DNA of 64,000 bases from Marinirhabdus sp050859505 (GTDB taxonomy: Bacteria > Bacteroidota > Bacteroidia > Flavobacteriales > Flavobacteriaceae). Below are positions 30,469-39,815 of the stretch, in pieces (the stretch's first letter is position 1; every line of letters starts with the position of its first letter). A program made the position numbers and the translations under genes. Under the pieces are notes generated by a model. That model searched no databases and was not told the origin of the DNA. It saw nothing but the letters and a program-made list of their open reading frames with translations. The DNA lies in contig NZ_CP193934.1 of the NCBI RefSeq assembly GCF_050859505.1, forward strand, positions 1,736,001-1,800,000. Direction: 5' to 3'.

Positions 30469-33400
30469 ATGCAACAACAAATTCCGTATACCCCAAAAAA
30501 TAAAGTTAGAATTGTAACCGCCGCCTCTCTTTTTGATGGTCATGACGCCGCGATTAATATTATGAGACGGATTATTCAGTCTACAGGCGTAGAAGTAATC
30601 CATCTTGGTCACGACCGTAGTGTGGAAGAAGTTGTAAATACGGCCATTCAGGAAGATGCCAATGCTATTGCAATGACCTCTTACCAAGGTGGGCATAATG
30701 AGTACTTTAAATATATGTACGATTTACTGCAGGAAAAAGGAGCTGGGCATATCAAGATTTTTGGTGGCGGTGGCGGTGTTATACTTCCTTCTGAAATTTC
30801 AGATTTGATGGCCTATGGTATTACCCGAATTTATTCACCAGACGATGGCCGGGAGATGGGGCTGCAAGGAATGATTAATCATCTTGTTGAAACTTCAGAT
30901 TATCCCATAGGTAATACCCTGAATGGAGAAGTCGCTAAGCTTTCAAGTAAAGAAGCTGGTGCCATTGCTCGTGTGATCTCTTCTGCAGAAAATTTTCCAG
31001 AAGTAGCTAAAGATGCCCTGGATGCCATTCATAAAAAAAATAAAACACTTAAAATTCCAGTGCTTGGTATTACAGGTACCGGAGGTGCAGGGAAGTCTTC
31101 TTTGGTAGATGAATTGGTGCGTAGATTTTTAGTAGATTTTCCTGAGAAAACGATTGGGCTTATTTCAGTAGATCCCTCAAAAAGAAAAACGGGTGGGGCG
31201 CTCTTAGGCGATAGAATACGTATGAATGCCATTAACTCTCCAAGAGTGTATATGCGTAGTCTGGCAACCCGACAGAGTAATTTGGCACTTTCCAAATACG
31301 TAGCCGAAGCGATTGAAGTGATTAAAGCTGCCGAATACGATCTAATTATCCTTGAAACATCCGGAATTGGACAAAGTGATACCGAAATTTTGGAACATAG
31401 CGATGTGTCTTTATATGTAATGACACCAGAATTTGGTGCCGCAACGCAGCTGGAAAAGATAGATATGCTGGATTTTGCAGATTTGGTAGCCATCAATAAA
31501 TTCGACAAACGTGGTTCGTTGGATGCGTTGCGCGATGTGAAAAAACAATATATGCGTAACCATCAATTGTGGGATACACCACAGGACGAGTTACCTATAT
31601 TTGGAACGATTGCATCCCAATTTAATGATCCGGGGATGAATACCTTATATAAGGCCATCATGGATCAGCTGGTTTCAAAAGCAGATGCGAAGCTGGAGAG
31701 TACTTTTGAAATAAGCAACGAGATGAGCGAAAAGATTTTTGTAATTCCACCAGCTCGCACACGCTACCTTTCTGAGATTTCTGAAAACAACCGTGCCTAC
31801 GATAAAATTGCTTCAGAACAGGCTGAAGTTGCTCAAAAACTCTATGGAATTTTTAAAACTATGGAAACGGTTTCAGGAAGCGCACCTGGAATTGATAAAG
31901 CAGGCATTATTTCAGAAACCGTAAAAAGCACTGAAAATAATAACGATTTACTGAAGCTTTTACTAGCCGAATTTGATCGTGTAAAAATGGACTTGGATCC
32001 TTATAATTGGGAAGTAATCACTACGTGGGACGAGAAGGTGAATAGATATAAGAACCCAGTCTATACCTTTAAAGTAAGAGACAAAGAAATTAATATTGAA
32101 ACACATACTGAAAGCCTTTCACACTCACAGATACCAAAGGTTGCTTTACCGAAGTATCAGGCGTGGGGTGATATTTTAAGATGGTGTCTACAAGAAAATG
32201 TACCTGGAGAGTTTCCGTATACGTCGGGATTGTATCCGTTTAAAAGAACAGGCGAGGATCCAGCCAGAATGTTTGCAGGGGAAGGTGGGCCAGAACGTAC
32301 CAACCGTCGTTTTCATTACGTAAGTCACGGTTTGCCAGCTAAGCGTTTATCTACAGCATTTGATAGTGTAACGCTTTACGGTAACGATCCAGGATTGCGG
32401 CCAGATATCTACGGAAAAATAGGAAATGCAGGTGTGTCCATTTGTTGTCTGGACGATGCAAAAAAGCTATACAGTGGTTTCGATTTAAGTAATCCGATGA
32501 CCTCGGTGAGTATGACTATTAACGGACCTGCACCTATGTTGCTAGGGTTCTTTATGAATGCCGCCATAGACCAGAATTGTGAAAAGTATATCGTTGCGAA
32601 CGAAATAGAAACTGAAACCGAAAAACGAATTGCGGAGATTTATAAAGGAAAAACACGTCCGCAATACCAAGGGAAATTACCAGAAGGAAATGATGGCCTT
32701 GGGTTGATGCTTTTAGGGGTTACAGGGGATCAGGTTTTGCCAAAAGATGTTTATGAACAAATTAAAGTAGATACGCTTAAACAAGTACGCGGAACGGTGC
32801 AAGCCGATATTTTAAAAGAAGACCAGGCACAAAACACCTGTATTTTTTCTACAGAATTTGCCTTGCGTCTAATGGGCGATGTGCAGGAATATTTTATTAA
32901 AGAACAGGTACGTAATTTTTATTCGGTTTCTATTAGTGGTTACCATATTGCTGAAGCTGGCGCAAATCCCATTACACAATTGGCGTTTACATTGGCAAAT
33001 GGTTTTACGTATGTAGAATACTATTTAAGTCGCGGCATGGACATTAACAAATTTGGTCCTAACCTGTCGTTTTTCTTTAGTAACGGGATAGATGCAGAAT
33101 ACTCTGTAATTGGTCGAGTGGCACGTAAGATTTGGGCAAAGGCATTAAAAAATAAGTACAATGCCAATCCGCGTGCGCAGATGCTGAAGTACCATATTCA
33201 GACTTCAGGAAGATCTTTACACGCGCAAGAGATTGATTTCAATGACATCAGAACTACGCTACAGGCATTATATGCCATATACGACAATTGCAATAGTTTG
33301 CATACCAATGCTTACGATGAGGCTATTACAACCCCTACGGAGGAGAGTGTGAGACGTGCGATGGCCATTCAGCTAATTATTAATAAGGAACTTGGATTGG

Positions 33401-33888
33401 CTAAAAATGAAAATCCAATTCAGGGAAGCTTTATAATTGAAGAATTAACAGATCTTGTAGAAGATGCCGTGCTAAAAGAATTCGATAGCTTAACCGAGCG
33501 TGGTGGTGTGTTGGGAGCTATGGAAACCATGTACCAGCGCAGTAAAATACAAGAAGAGAGCTTGTACTACGAAACCTTAAAACATTCAGGAGAGTTCCCA
33601 ATTATTGGTGTAAACACATTCTTAAGCAGTAAAGGTTCGCCTACAGTACAACCTGCTGAAGTGATAAGAGCCACCGAAGAAGAAAAGCAATACCAAATAG
33701 AAGTGGTGAAGAACTTAAATAATAGCAACGATGCAAAAGTTTCAGAGTTATTGAAAGAGCTACAGCGAAAATCTATTAACAACGAAAATATTTTTGAAGC
33801 TTTAATGGAGGTTTGTAAATATGCTTCTTTAGGGCAAATTACCCATTCCTTATTTGAAGTAGGAGGGCAGTACAGGCGAAATATGTAA
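30469..33888 (+). CDS. icmF: Fused acyl-CoA mutase (IcmF type): B12, G-protein and mutase domains
   Basis: 1139 residues. Residues 1-140 are a cobalamin-binding domain (FDGHD with the cobalt-ligating H25, SYQGGH, FGGGGGV). Residues 195-420 are a MeaB-like G-protein chaperone (Walker A GTGGAGKS at 203-210, then SVDPSKRKTGGALLGDRIRM). Residues 550-1139 are the TIM-barrel mutase. Fused enzymes of this order isomerise isobutyryl-CoA and n-butyryl-CoA or related acyl-CoAs. The two substrate-selecting positions read Y589 and Q788. Methylmalonyl-CoA mutase has Tyr and Arg there and isobutyryl-CoA mutase has Phe and Gln, so the specificity is uncertain. Monocistronic, followed by the 90-bp repeat array. 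Confidence 0.9.
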   Translation: MQQQIPYTPKNKVRIVTAASLFDGHDAAINIMRRIIQSTGVEVIHLGHDRSVEEVVNTAIQEDANAIAMTSYQGGHNEYFKYMYDLLQEKGAGHIKIFGGGGGVILPSEISDLMAYGITRIYSPDDGREMGLQGMINHLVETSDYPIGNTLNGEVAKLSSKEAGAIARVISSAENFPEVAKDALDAIHKKNKTLKIPVLGITGTGGAGKSSLVDELVRRFLVDFPEKTIGLISVDPSKRKTGGALLGDRIRMNAINSPRVYMRSLATRQSNLALSKYVAEAIEVIKAAEYDLIILETSGIGQSDTEILEHSDVSLYVMTPEFGAATQLEKIDMLDFADLVAINKFDKRGSLDALRDVKKQYMRNHQLWDTPQDELPIFGTIASQFNDPGMNTLYKAIMDQLVSKADAKLESTFEISNEMSEKIFVIPPARTRYLSEISENNRAYDKIASEQAEVAQKLYGIFKTMETVSGSAPGIDKAGIISETVKSTENNNDLLKLLLAEFDRVKMDLDPYNWEVITTWDEKVNRYKNPVYTFKVRDKEINIETHTESLSHSQIPKVALPKYQAWGDILRWCLQENVPGEFPYTSGLYPFKRTGEDPARMFAGEGGPERTNRRFHYVSHGLPAKRLSTAFDSVTLYGNDPGLRPDIYGKIGNAGVSICCLDDAKKLYSGFDLSNPMTSVSMTINGPAPMLLGFFMNAAIDQNCEKYIVANEIETETEKRIAEIYKGKTRPQYQGKLPEGNDGLGLMLLGVTGDQVLPKDVYEQIKVDTLKQVRGTVQADILKEDQAQNTCIFSTEFALRLMGDVQEYFIKEQVRNFYSVSISGYHIAEAGANPITQLAFTLANGFTYVEYYLSRGMDINKFGPNLSFFFSNGIDAEYSVIGRVARKIWAKALKNKYNANPRAQMLKYHIQTSGRSLHAQEIDFNDIRTTLQALYAIYDNCNSLHTNAYDEAITTPTEESVRRAMAIQLIINKELGLAKNENPIQGSFIIEELTDLVEDAVLKEFDSLTERGGVLGAMETMYQRSKIQEESLYYETLKHSGEFPIIGVNTFLSSKGSPTVQPAEVIRATEEEKQYQIEVVKNLNNSNDAKVSELLKELQRKSINNENIFEALMEVCKYASLGQITHSLFEVGGQYRRNM

Positions 33889-33894
33889 GCAGAC

Positions 33895-34320
33895 ACTTGG
33901 TCTCGCTTTTCCAGCGAGGCCTTAGTGGTCGCTTATCCCGACTTTTTCTGTCGGGATCTTATATAGTTTTTCTGTTTTTTTTATACTTGGTCTCGCTTTT
34001 CCAGCGAGGCCTTAGTGGTCGCTTATCCCGACTTTTTCTGTCGGGATCTTATATAGTTTTTCTGTTTTTTTTATACTTGGTCTCGCTTTTCCAGCGAGGC
34101 CTTAGTGGTCGCTTATCCCGACTTTTTCTGTCGGGATCTTATATAGTTTTTCTGTTTTTTTTATACTTGGTCTCGCTTTTCCAGCGAGGCCTTAGTGGTC
34201 GCTTATCCCGACTTTTTCTGTCGGGATCTTATATAGTTTTTCTGTTTTTTTTATACTTGGTCTCGCTTTTCCAGCGAGGCCTTAGTGGTCGCTTATCCCG
34301 AATTTTTCTGTCGGGATGGT
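33895..34320 (+). repeat. 90-bp tandem repeat, four identical copies and one partial
   Basis: Copies start at 33895, 33985, 34075, 34165 and 34255. The first four are identical by eye; the fifth is about 66 bp and has one C-to-A change in its second hairpin. Each unit holds two hairpins: GGTCTCGC / GCGAGGCC around a 7-base loop, and TCCCGAC / GTCGGGA around TTTTTCT, followed by a T-rich stretch. It starts 7 bp after the mutase stop, so it forms the 3' untranslated end. A terminator-like repetitive extragenic element that has recently expanded. Confidence 0.93.
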
Positions 34321-34435
34321 ATTTGTTATCATTATTTTGTAGAAAGTTTTAATACACTTTGATGATCCTAATTTATTTCAGAATATAAAGTTGTACAGGG
34401 ATATCAATTATGGTGTGTCTTACAATGTGGGGGCC

Positions 34436-35041
34436 TTATTTCATGTTTTCATCATCATCTTCATCACTTTCATCTTCATCTAAATCTTCATCATCGTATA
34501 GATAAAATGAAGTGTCTAAATATTCCAAGGGGTTGAAGGGGATGTCGTCTTCGGGGTCGTGATCATTGTAATTTACACCAGGCGGATTGAATAAACCCCA
34601 TCGATCTATGCTATAGTTAAAAGGATCGAAGGTCTTTACCCATTCTGCAAATACAACACGAAATATTTCGATTTCGTTTCGAAGTAGGTCTAGATATTCG
34701 GTTTCTTTATATCCATTGATTTGTAGGCTCCGTGCATCTGTTATTAATTCTTTGGCCGCTTTTCTTATAATGGTAGCATTCTCCATTTTTAGGTCATACA
34801 TTTCAACCGCTTCGGCTCCTGATATTTTAGCAGGAATTACTGTAGCATTTTGCATTAGATGATCCAAACTACTTTGAATCCATTCTTTTTGAATTGATGC
34901 GTGATCCCCTTTAAAAGTAATATCTGTATTTTCAACGGCTTGTACAATACGGAGTACCAATATTCTTATTTCTTCAGCTTTAAGAAATACAGGTATATTC
35001 CGTGCTGCATCACGGTTGGAGCTATCTTCGTTGGTAAACAT
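34436..35041 (-). CDS. Helical protein of unknown function with acidic tail
   Basis: 201 residues. Residues 15-140 are helical (FLKAEEIRILVLRIVQAVEN, then ITDARSLQ and LLRNEIEIFRVVFAEW). The end is an extremely acidic tail (DDEDLDEDESDEDDDEN). No signal peptide and no family recognised. The next gene upstream on the same strand (35106) shares the overall helix pattern and the LR-E-FR-W ending of the helical part, so the two look like diverged paralogues, perhaps four-helix bundles. Confidence 0.6.
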   Translation of the reverse strand: MFTNEDSSNRDAARNIPVFLKAEEIRILVLRIVQAVENTDITFKGDHASIQKEWIQSSLDHLMQNATVIPAKISGAEAVEMYDLKMENATIIRKAAKELITDARSLQINGYKETEYLDLLRNEIEIFRVVFAEWVKTFDPFNYSIDRWGLFNPPGVNYNDHDPEDDIPFNPLEYLDTSFYLYDDEDLDEDESDEDDDENMK

Positions 35042-35105
35042 AGTTTTTGGTTTTACTACTTTAAATGTAGTGCAAAGAACACCTTAAAAAAGAAGAATTT
35101 AAATA

Positions 35106-35501
35106 TTATAGCGTCAACATCCAATTACGTTGTAATTTTCTGAATTTTTTTAGCTCTTTACGGAGTATGGGCAAAAAGTCCTTGCCATTGCTATGGGTTC
35201 TCTCCAGACGTTCACAATTTCGGTACAAGGCATTGGTAAGTCTTGTTATAGAGGCTATGTGTTTTTCTTTTGACTCTGAAAAGGCTTGCTGTTCAGCTTT
35301 TAAAATTTGTGGAGCGAGTGAAACAGATTGTTGTACAATATCGCCTGTAAAATAAATATGTTCCTGCTCTGTCCCATCTTCATTTAGCGCACTAAAATCG
35401 TGGATAAAATATTGAGAGATATTTCGGGACAATGCAAAAATTTCCTGTGCCTTTTTATAAATGGCAGTTTGTGGAAAATGAGTGTGTGCTTTAGGTAACA
35501 C
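35106..35501 (-). CDS. Helical protein of unknown function, paralogue of the downstream gene
   Basis: 131 residues, all-helical by composition: IYKKAQEIFALSRNISQYF, SVSLAPQILKAEQQAFSES, ITRLTNALYRNCERLE and LRKELKKFRKLQRNW. It has the same helix order as the protein at 34436 but lacks the acidic tail. The two genes are 64 bp apart on the same strand and are probably co-transcribed. Function unknown; an interacting pair is plausible. Confidence 0.6.
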   Translation of the reverse strand: MLPKAHTHFPQTAIYKKAQEIFALSRNISQYFIHDFSALNEDGTEQEHIYFTGDIVQQSVSLAPQILKAEQQAFSESKEKHIASITRLTNALYRNCERLERTHSNGKDFLPILRKELKKFRKLQRNWMLTL

Positions 35502-35554
35502 GATACGTATAGTAATTCAATTAATTTTCTCAAATTTAGTAAGATATATAGAGT

Positions 35555-35590
35555 TTTGTATATCTATTTTAAGGTAAAATGCTATTTTTG
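35555..35590 (+). promoter_or_regulatory. Candidate promoter of the Lrp/AsnC regulator
   Basis: TATTTTTG at 35583-35590 fits the -7 consensus. TTTG at 35555-35558 may be the -33 element, with a spacing of 24 bp, longer than ideal. Confidence 0.4.
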
Positions 35591-35627
35591 ATTTAAATAT
35601 TAAATTAATTTTTAAAAAATCTTTAAA

Positions 35628-36077
35628 ATGAAATTAGATGCGCTCAATTGGAAAATCCTTAAGCACCTTCAGCAAAATGCCAGAGTAAGTAATTCTGAAA
35701 TAGGCAGGCAAGTTGGAATAAGTTCTCCAGCAGTTTCAGAACGGATAAAGAAGATGGAGGATGGTGGAATTATACATAGTTATAGAACCGTGATTTCTCC
35801 ATTTGAAGCAGGGTATCAACTAAAGGCTATTATCACCTTAAGAGCTTTTATGGGAAAATTAAAACCATTTTTGGAAAAGGTAAAAACGTATGAGGAAGTA
35901 CTTAATTGCTATAGAATAACAGGTAATGAAAATATTGTGATGGAAGTGGTGCTTCGAAATCAAAAACATTTAGAGACCTTTATAGATCAGCTTATTTCTT
36001 ATGGCGAAACAAAAACACAAATCGTGCTATCTCATGTCGTTGCAAACAATAGTATCCAGCAGGTAAAACCATCTTAA
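35628..36077 (+). CDS. Lrp/AsnC family transcriptional regulator
   Basis: 149 residues. N-terminal HTH: LDALNWKILKHLQQNARVSN, then SEIGRQVGISSPAVSERIKKMEDGGII, the classic Lrp DNA-binding domain. The C-terminal RAM ligand-binding domain (about 65-145) has the typical VLNCYRITGNENIVMEVV core. Regulates amino-acid or related metabolism in response to small ligands. No target gene is evident next to it; the divergent pair at 34436-35501 is the nearest candidate. Confidence 0.92.
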   Translation: MKLDALNWKILKHLQQNARVSNSEIGRQVGISSPAVSERIKKMEDGGIIHSYRTVISPFEAGYQLKAIITLRAFMGKLKPFLEKVKTYEEVLNCYRITGNENIVMEVVLRNQKHLETFIDQLISYGETKTQIVLSHVVANNSIQQVKPS

Positions 36078-36194
36078 AAGTTAAAGAAATTAGTATAGTA
36101 TGTACTCTTCGTTAAAAAATATACAATTGTAATTTTGTTAATAATTCTGCTGGTGATTATATAGTAATTTAGTATAAAATTAATTGATACAGCC

Positions 36195-36407
36195 ATGAAA
36201 AAATATACGATACACTTCTTACTTCTTACTATAATAACATTTGCACTTGGATTTTCAGGAATTGAATTCGCAGGAGCTTCTGTTATTCGTTTTATATGCC
36301 TAATTGCAGGTATTGGTCTCATGATCTCTTGTTTAGATGCTGTTATTTTATCTAAGCAAAACAGAAGGTTGAGAAAAACCTTAAAAGCTGAAAAAATTAG
36401 AAAATAA
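36195..36407 (+). CDS. Small membrane protein, DUF1328-like
   Basis: 70 residues with two hydrophobic segments (FLLLTIITFALGFSGI and VIRFICLIAGIGLMISCLDAVI) and a basic tail (KQNRRLRKTLKAEKIRK). The GFSGIEFAGASVIRF stretch resembles the LGFGGIAG-type core of DUF1328 proteins. Function unknown. Followed by a terminator. Confidence 0.55.
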   Translation: MKKYTIHFLLLTIITFALGFSGIEFAGASVIRFICLIAGIGLMISCLDAVILSKQNRRLRKTLKAEKIRK

Positions 36408-36464
36408 TCCTACTTATGATTATGTAATTACTGTGGGTCGCCTCTTATAGGTTCCATTATATTA

Positions 36465-36498
36465 CTAGCCTACCCCGAAAGGGAGTAGGCTATTTTTT
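36465..36498 (+). terminator. Terminator after the small membrane protein gene
   Basis: Stem AGCCTAC / GTAGGCT extended by an inner CCC-GAAA-GGG tetraloop hairpin, followed by seven T. Confidence 0.88.
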
Positions 36499-36837
36499 TG
36501 CCGTATTAATACTCACCTATACAAACTGCTATTTCAAAAATTTTCATTCCACCAGCAGATAGCAAATGTTCTCTTTTTATAAAAAAAATGTCATTCTGTA
36601 TGTTCAAAACTGTTTCTGAAAAACGGTGTTATTAATTTAGAATTACAAATACCTTTCATAAATAAAGTATAAGAGTGAAGTCTATACTGTCTAGCTTTGT
36701 AAGGTGTCTTTTCCCTGATTTTTTTTCAGTTAGATTGCTATTTTATTTTCCTGAATATTTCTCTTCTTCGGAAATTTCTGCGTAGGCGAATAAACGTATC
36801 GCTACCAATAGCTACAGGTTGTTTTGTATAGTTAGAT
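36499..36837. other. Intergenic region without a recognisable gene
   Basis: About 340 bp of AT-rich sequence between the terminator at 36498 and the convergent end of the MFS gene. No gene, repeat or clear hairpin was identified. Confidence 0.5.
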
Positions 36838-38064
36838 TTATGATGTTAGTGCTAAAACACTCCTTTTCTTAACCTTTTTGTGAAGCCAAAGTGTCATAAT
36901 AGAGACTATAATGAGTATCACAACAATGATGAACCAGGTGTTTCTATATCCAAACTGATCTACTAAATTCATTCCACCATTATGGCCAAATATATGCGAA
37001 ACTGAAAAGCTCATACTGAATAGTCCCATATAACTTCCTTTTCGCCCCTTGGGAGCCATTTCTAATGCCAGGGCGTTAGAAAATGGAGAGCCAATCATTT
37101 CGCCCAAGGTCATTAAAACCATCCCAATTATTAAAACAGCAAAGGCATCACTCAAGTTGAAAACCAGAAAACTGAGCGCTAAAAAAACCATTCCCCAGAA
37201 TGTAGCCATCGTTTTTGAAATATTGATACGCTCCAGCCACCCTACAAGCGGCATTTCAAAGGCTACGATTAGTATGCCATTTAAGAATAGGATGGCACCA
37301 ATTACATCTTCAGATAAGAAATAGGCTTGTTCATAATACAAGGGCACTACCGAAAAATACTGCACAAACATCATCGTGCTAAATATCATGATTACAATAA
37401 GGAGCAGGAATATTCCATTTTTGTAGGGTGATATACCTTCTTTTACTTTTACAACTTCGGGCTCCTCGGTTGTTCTTCTTTTAGGTTTCAGTAAAACAAA
37501 TAGTAATATGGCTGCTAAAATGCAAGTAACCCCATCTATCCAAAAAAGTGAATTGTAATTAATACGGGCAATGATGATACCTCCAATCACGGGTCCAATA
37601 GAGAAGCCAAGATTAATTGCTAGTCTTATAAGTGCGATGCTTCGCGTGATGTTTTTAGGCTTGCTATAGGCGTCGCAGGCTACGAAAATGGCGGGCCTAT
37701 ATGCATCTGCCACAAAAATAAGCGCAAAGATTCCTGCACAGAAACCATAAAATGATTCCATAAATTGGAGGCCAATAAATCCCAGGCCGCCTAAAAATAA
37801 GCTTGTTGTAATTACTTTGTAAGCGCCAATGGTATCGGTTAATTTACCACCTACCCAAGTGCCGGCAAGAGAACCCAAACCAAAGCACGTCATAATCCAT
37901 CCTACTTGTGGTAACGTGAACCCTTTTGAATTTACAAGATACAGTGATAGAAAAGGAATCACCATCGCCCCTGCACGGTTAATGAAAGTGACAAGTGAAA
38001 GCAGCCATATTTCTTTGGACAAGCCAGAGAAGTTGTCTATATAGTTTGTGTAGAGCTTTCTCAT
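36838..38064 (-). CDS. Major facilitator superfamily transporter
   Basis: 408 residues with about twelve hydrophobic helices. The MFS motif A region reads GGKLTDTIGAYKV in the loop after helix 2, and helix 4-5 has RLAINLGFSIGPVIGG, as in drug/H+ antiporter-like members. A basic central loop (LKPKRRTTEEPEVVKVK) divides the halves. Substrate unknown; multidrug or metabolite efflux is most likely. Monocistronic. Confidence 0.85.
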   Translation of the reverse strand: MRKLYTNYIDNFSGLSKEIWLLSLVTFINRAGAMVIPFLSLYLVNSKGFTLPQVGWIMTCFGLGSLAGTWVGGKLTDTIGAYKVITTSLFLGGLGFIGLQFMESFYGFCAGIFALIFVADAYRPAIFVACDAYSKPKNITRSIALIRLAINLGFSIGPVIGGIIIARINYNSLFWIDGVTCILAAILLFVLLKPKRRTTEEPEVVKVKEGISPYKNGIFLLLIVIMIFSTMMFVQYFSVVPLYYEQAYFLSEDVIGAILFLNGILIVAFEMPLVGWLERINISKTMATFWGMVFLALSFLVFNLSDAFAVLIIGMVLMTLGEMIGSPFSNALALEMAPKGRKGSYMGLFSMSFSVSHIFGHNGGMNLVDQFGYRNTWFIIVVILIIVSIMTLWLHKKVKKRSVLALTS

Positions 38065-38090
38065 AATTATTAGGGAGTGTATAAAAATAA

Positions 38091-38120
38091 AACGTCCCGC
38101 GGTGAGGCGGAACGTTTTTA
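38091..38120 (-). terminator. Terminator after crcB
   Basis: Stem AACGTCCCGC / GCGGAACGTT with one mismatch and a 6-base loop, flanked by A and T runs. It lies about 160 bp after the crcB stop codon on the minus strand and upstream of the MFS gene. Confidence 0.65.
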
Positions 38121-38276
38121 TATTGAATTATGTTATAGTTTCATTGTCAATATATACCTATTCCGCAATTTTTATTTCTCACGACAGTGTTTTTTTTAAA
38201 ATAGATGTATGTTTTCATTTTGGTATTGTGTTCTTTCAAAAGTAGCCAAAAATTATAGACAACTTTGAAATTGGTA

Positions 38277-38648
38277 TTAAATTAATCGCACCAACCAAAT
38301 TCCAAAGAAAACCGCTGCAAAACCAAAAATAAAGCTAGCAATGGTATAGATGGCAAAAGAAGTAAAATCTCCTGATTTTAAAAATATGTGATTTTCATAC
38401 GCAAAGGTTGAGAATGTTGTAAAACCACCACAAAAACCCGTGGCTAAAAATAGAATTGTATTTTGTGATAACGCCTCGTTTTTTGCAGCCAAGCCCAGTA
38501 TGATTCCTATAAACAAACTCCCCAGAATGTTGGCCAAAAAAGTTCCGTAAGGGATTCCTGTATTATTACTGTTGAGATAGGATCCCACAATATAACGCAA
38601 GCTACTCCCTAGACCACCACCTAAAAAAACCAAAAATAGCTGTTTCAT
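38277..38648 (-). CDS. crcB: Fluoride exporter CrcB/Fluc
   Basis: 123 residues with four helices. Diagnostic segments: GGGLGSSLRYIVG, GTFLANILGSLFIGI with the conserved Asn, and TGFCGGFTTFSTFAYE carrying the Phe box and central Na+ site. Forms a dual-topology dimeric fluoride channel in the inner membrane. Its start overlaps the stop of the upstream gene by 1 bp, so the two are translationally coupled. I did not see an obvious fluoride riboswitch upstream of the operon. Confidence 0.93.
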   Translation of the reverse strand: MKQLFLVFLGGGLGSSLRYIVGSYLNSNNTGIPYGTFLANILGSLFIGIILGLAAKNEALSQNTILFLATGFCGGFTTFSTFAYENHIFLKSGDFTSFAIYTIASFIFGFAAVFFGIWLVRLI

Positions 38649-39706
38649 TATTGAGCTTCTTCCTCCGGAACTAAAACAGGCATGTATATTTCGGTTACGT
38701 AGTTTGCAGGGTTGGCTACTTCTTCGGGATCTGTAACATATACTTCAAACATCTTAGCGGTGGGATGGGGTTGTAAACCATTTTGTGATAAATAAGCTTT
38801 TGCTTGAGCATATGCTTTTGGAAGATTATCATAATTACCTCTCAACGTAGTTTTTAATGCTGAAACAGGCTCCATAAATCCAGAAACAACAGTACTGCCT
38901 TCTGGCGTAATTACTCGATCTCTTATAGGAATACACGCTGAAAAGATAACAGTTCCATTTGCTTCGTCTATTAGATTATACAATGTAAAGGGCTTGCCAG
39001 CAACAGGTATGTTGTTGGCTTCCATAAACCCCGTTACCTGCCCCATCATAGCACCCATTTTTGCTTTAATATCGCTCATTTTTGCTGAGGTTGTGTTATA
39101 CATATAATAGCCACCACCGTGCTGGGCAATGCCATCTACGTTTACGGTAAACTTTGTCATTGCTTCTGTCACTTCGGTGTTTAGGTTGGTAAGACCTTGG
39201 TCGAACATAGTTCCGAGCGACTTTTCAAAATCTTCGGAGCCAAAACTCATAAATACTTTTTCCATAAAAGAATGCTCACCTTTCATTCCCCACGTAACTT
39301 TTGTGGTATTGAGGGTTTCGTCTTCTTCGAATTTCCAATACACATCATTCTCGCTACCTCCAGCTGGAGTGTTGAAGATTATTTTTTGCTCAATTTCTTT
39401 ATTAGGAATTACCCTGGTAATTTTCATGGAACCATCGCCCATTTCTTCACTTTTCCATGAATAAGAAGCACCTTCACCTTCGGTTTTTTCGGCATAGCTT
39501 AGTTCTATATTTTCATCTTCTGTCATCCAGGGACCCCATGTTTGCCAATTTTTGAAGTCCTTTACATTGTTGTAGATAACTTCGGCAGGAGCATTTATAG
39601 TCTTTGTTTTAACTACATTAAAAGAGCCGTCTTTGGTGGCAAAATAAATAGCACCGCCAATTACTACAATTAAAAGTAAGAAAAAGAGGTATTTTAAGAT
39701 TTTCAT
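38648..39706 (-). CDS. SRPBCC plus GyrI-like domain protein, membrane-anchored
   Basis: 352 residues. An N-terminal hydrophobic helix (ILKYLFFLLLIVVIGGAIYF) is an uncleaved anchor or signal. Residues 30-180 are a START/SRPBCC-like hydrophobic-pocket domain (TKTINAPAEVIYNNVKDFKNWQ). Residues 190-345 resemble the GyrI-like effector-binding domain (YYMYNTTSAKMSDIKAKMG and KAYAQAKAYLSQNGLQP). Function unknown; lipid or small-molecule binding in the envelope is plausible. Coupled to crcB by a 1-bp overlap. Confidence 0.78.
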   Translation of the reverse strand: MKILKYLFFLLLIVVIGGAIYFATKDGSFNVVKTKTINAPAEVIYNNVKDFKNWQTWGPWMTEDENIELSYAEKTEGEGASYSWKSEEMGDGSMKITRVIPNKEIEQKIIFNTPAGGSENDVYWKFEEDETLNTTKVTWGMKGEHSFMEKVFMSFGSEDFEKSLGTMFDQGLTNLNTEVTEAMTKFTVNVDGIAQHGGGYYMYNTTSAKMSDIKAKMGAMMGQVTGFMEANNIPVAGKPFTLYNLIDEANGTVIFSACIPIRDRVITPEGSTVVSGFMEPVSALKTTLRGNYDNLPKAYAQAKAYLSQNGLQPHPTAKMFEVYVTDPEEVANPANYVTEIYMPVLVPEEEAQ

Positions 39707-39815
39707 TCTAGGGAATATTTCTGATTGTAAATGCTAAGATAATCAAATTTGCGACCTCTTTTGACTTCTGTAAGGTGGTAACTTCAGAATTTAAATTTTC
39801 AGAATTAAATTTTGC

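Noticed and set aside
33895..34320. CRISPR-like array behind the mutase gene
   Set aside because: Whole 90-bp units are identical, so there are no variable spacers, and no cas genes are near.
33897..34352. A 151-residue open frame of repeated Leu/Phe/Ser-rich units
   Set aside because: It is the translation of the 90-bp hairpin repeat; the period is a multiple of three so the frame stays open. Composition is unlike any neighbour gene.
34436..35501. Toxin-antitoxin or diversity-generating accessory pair
   Set aside because: Small helical pairs can suggest this, but no toxin motif, reverse transcriptase or variable repeat is present.
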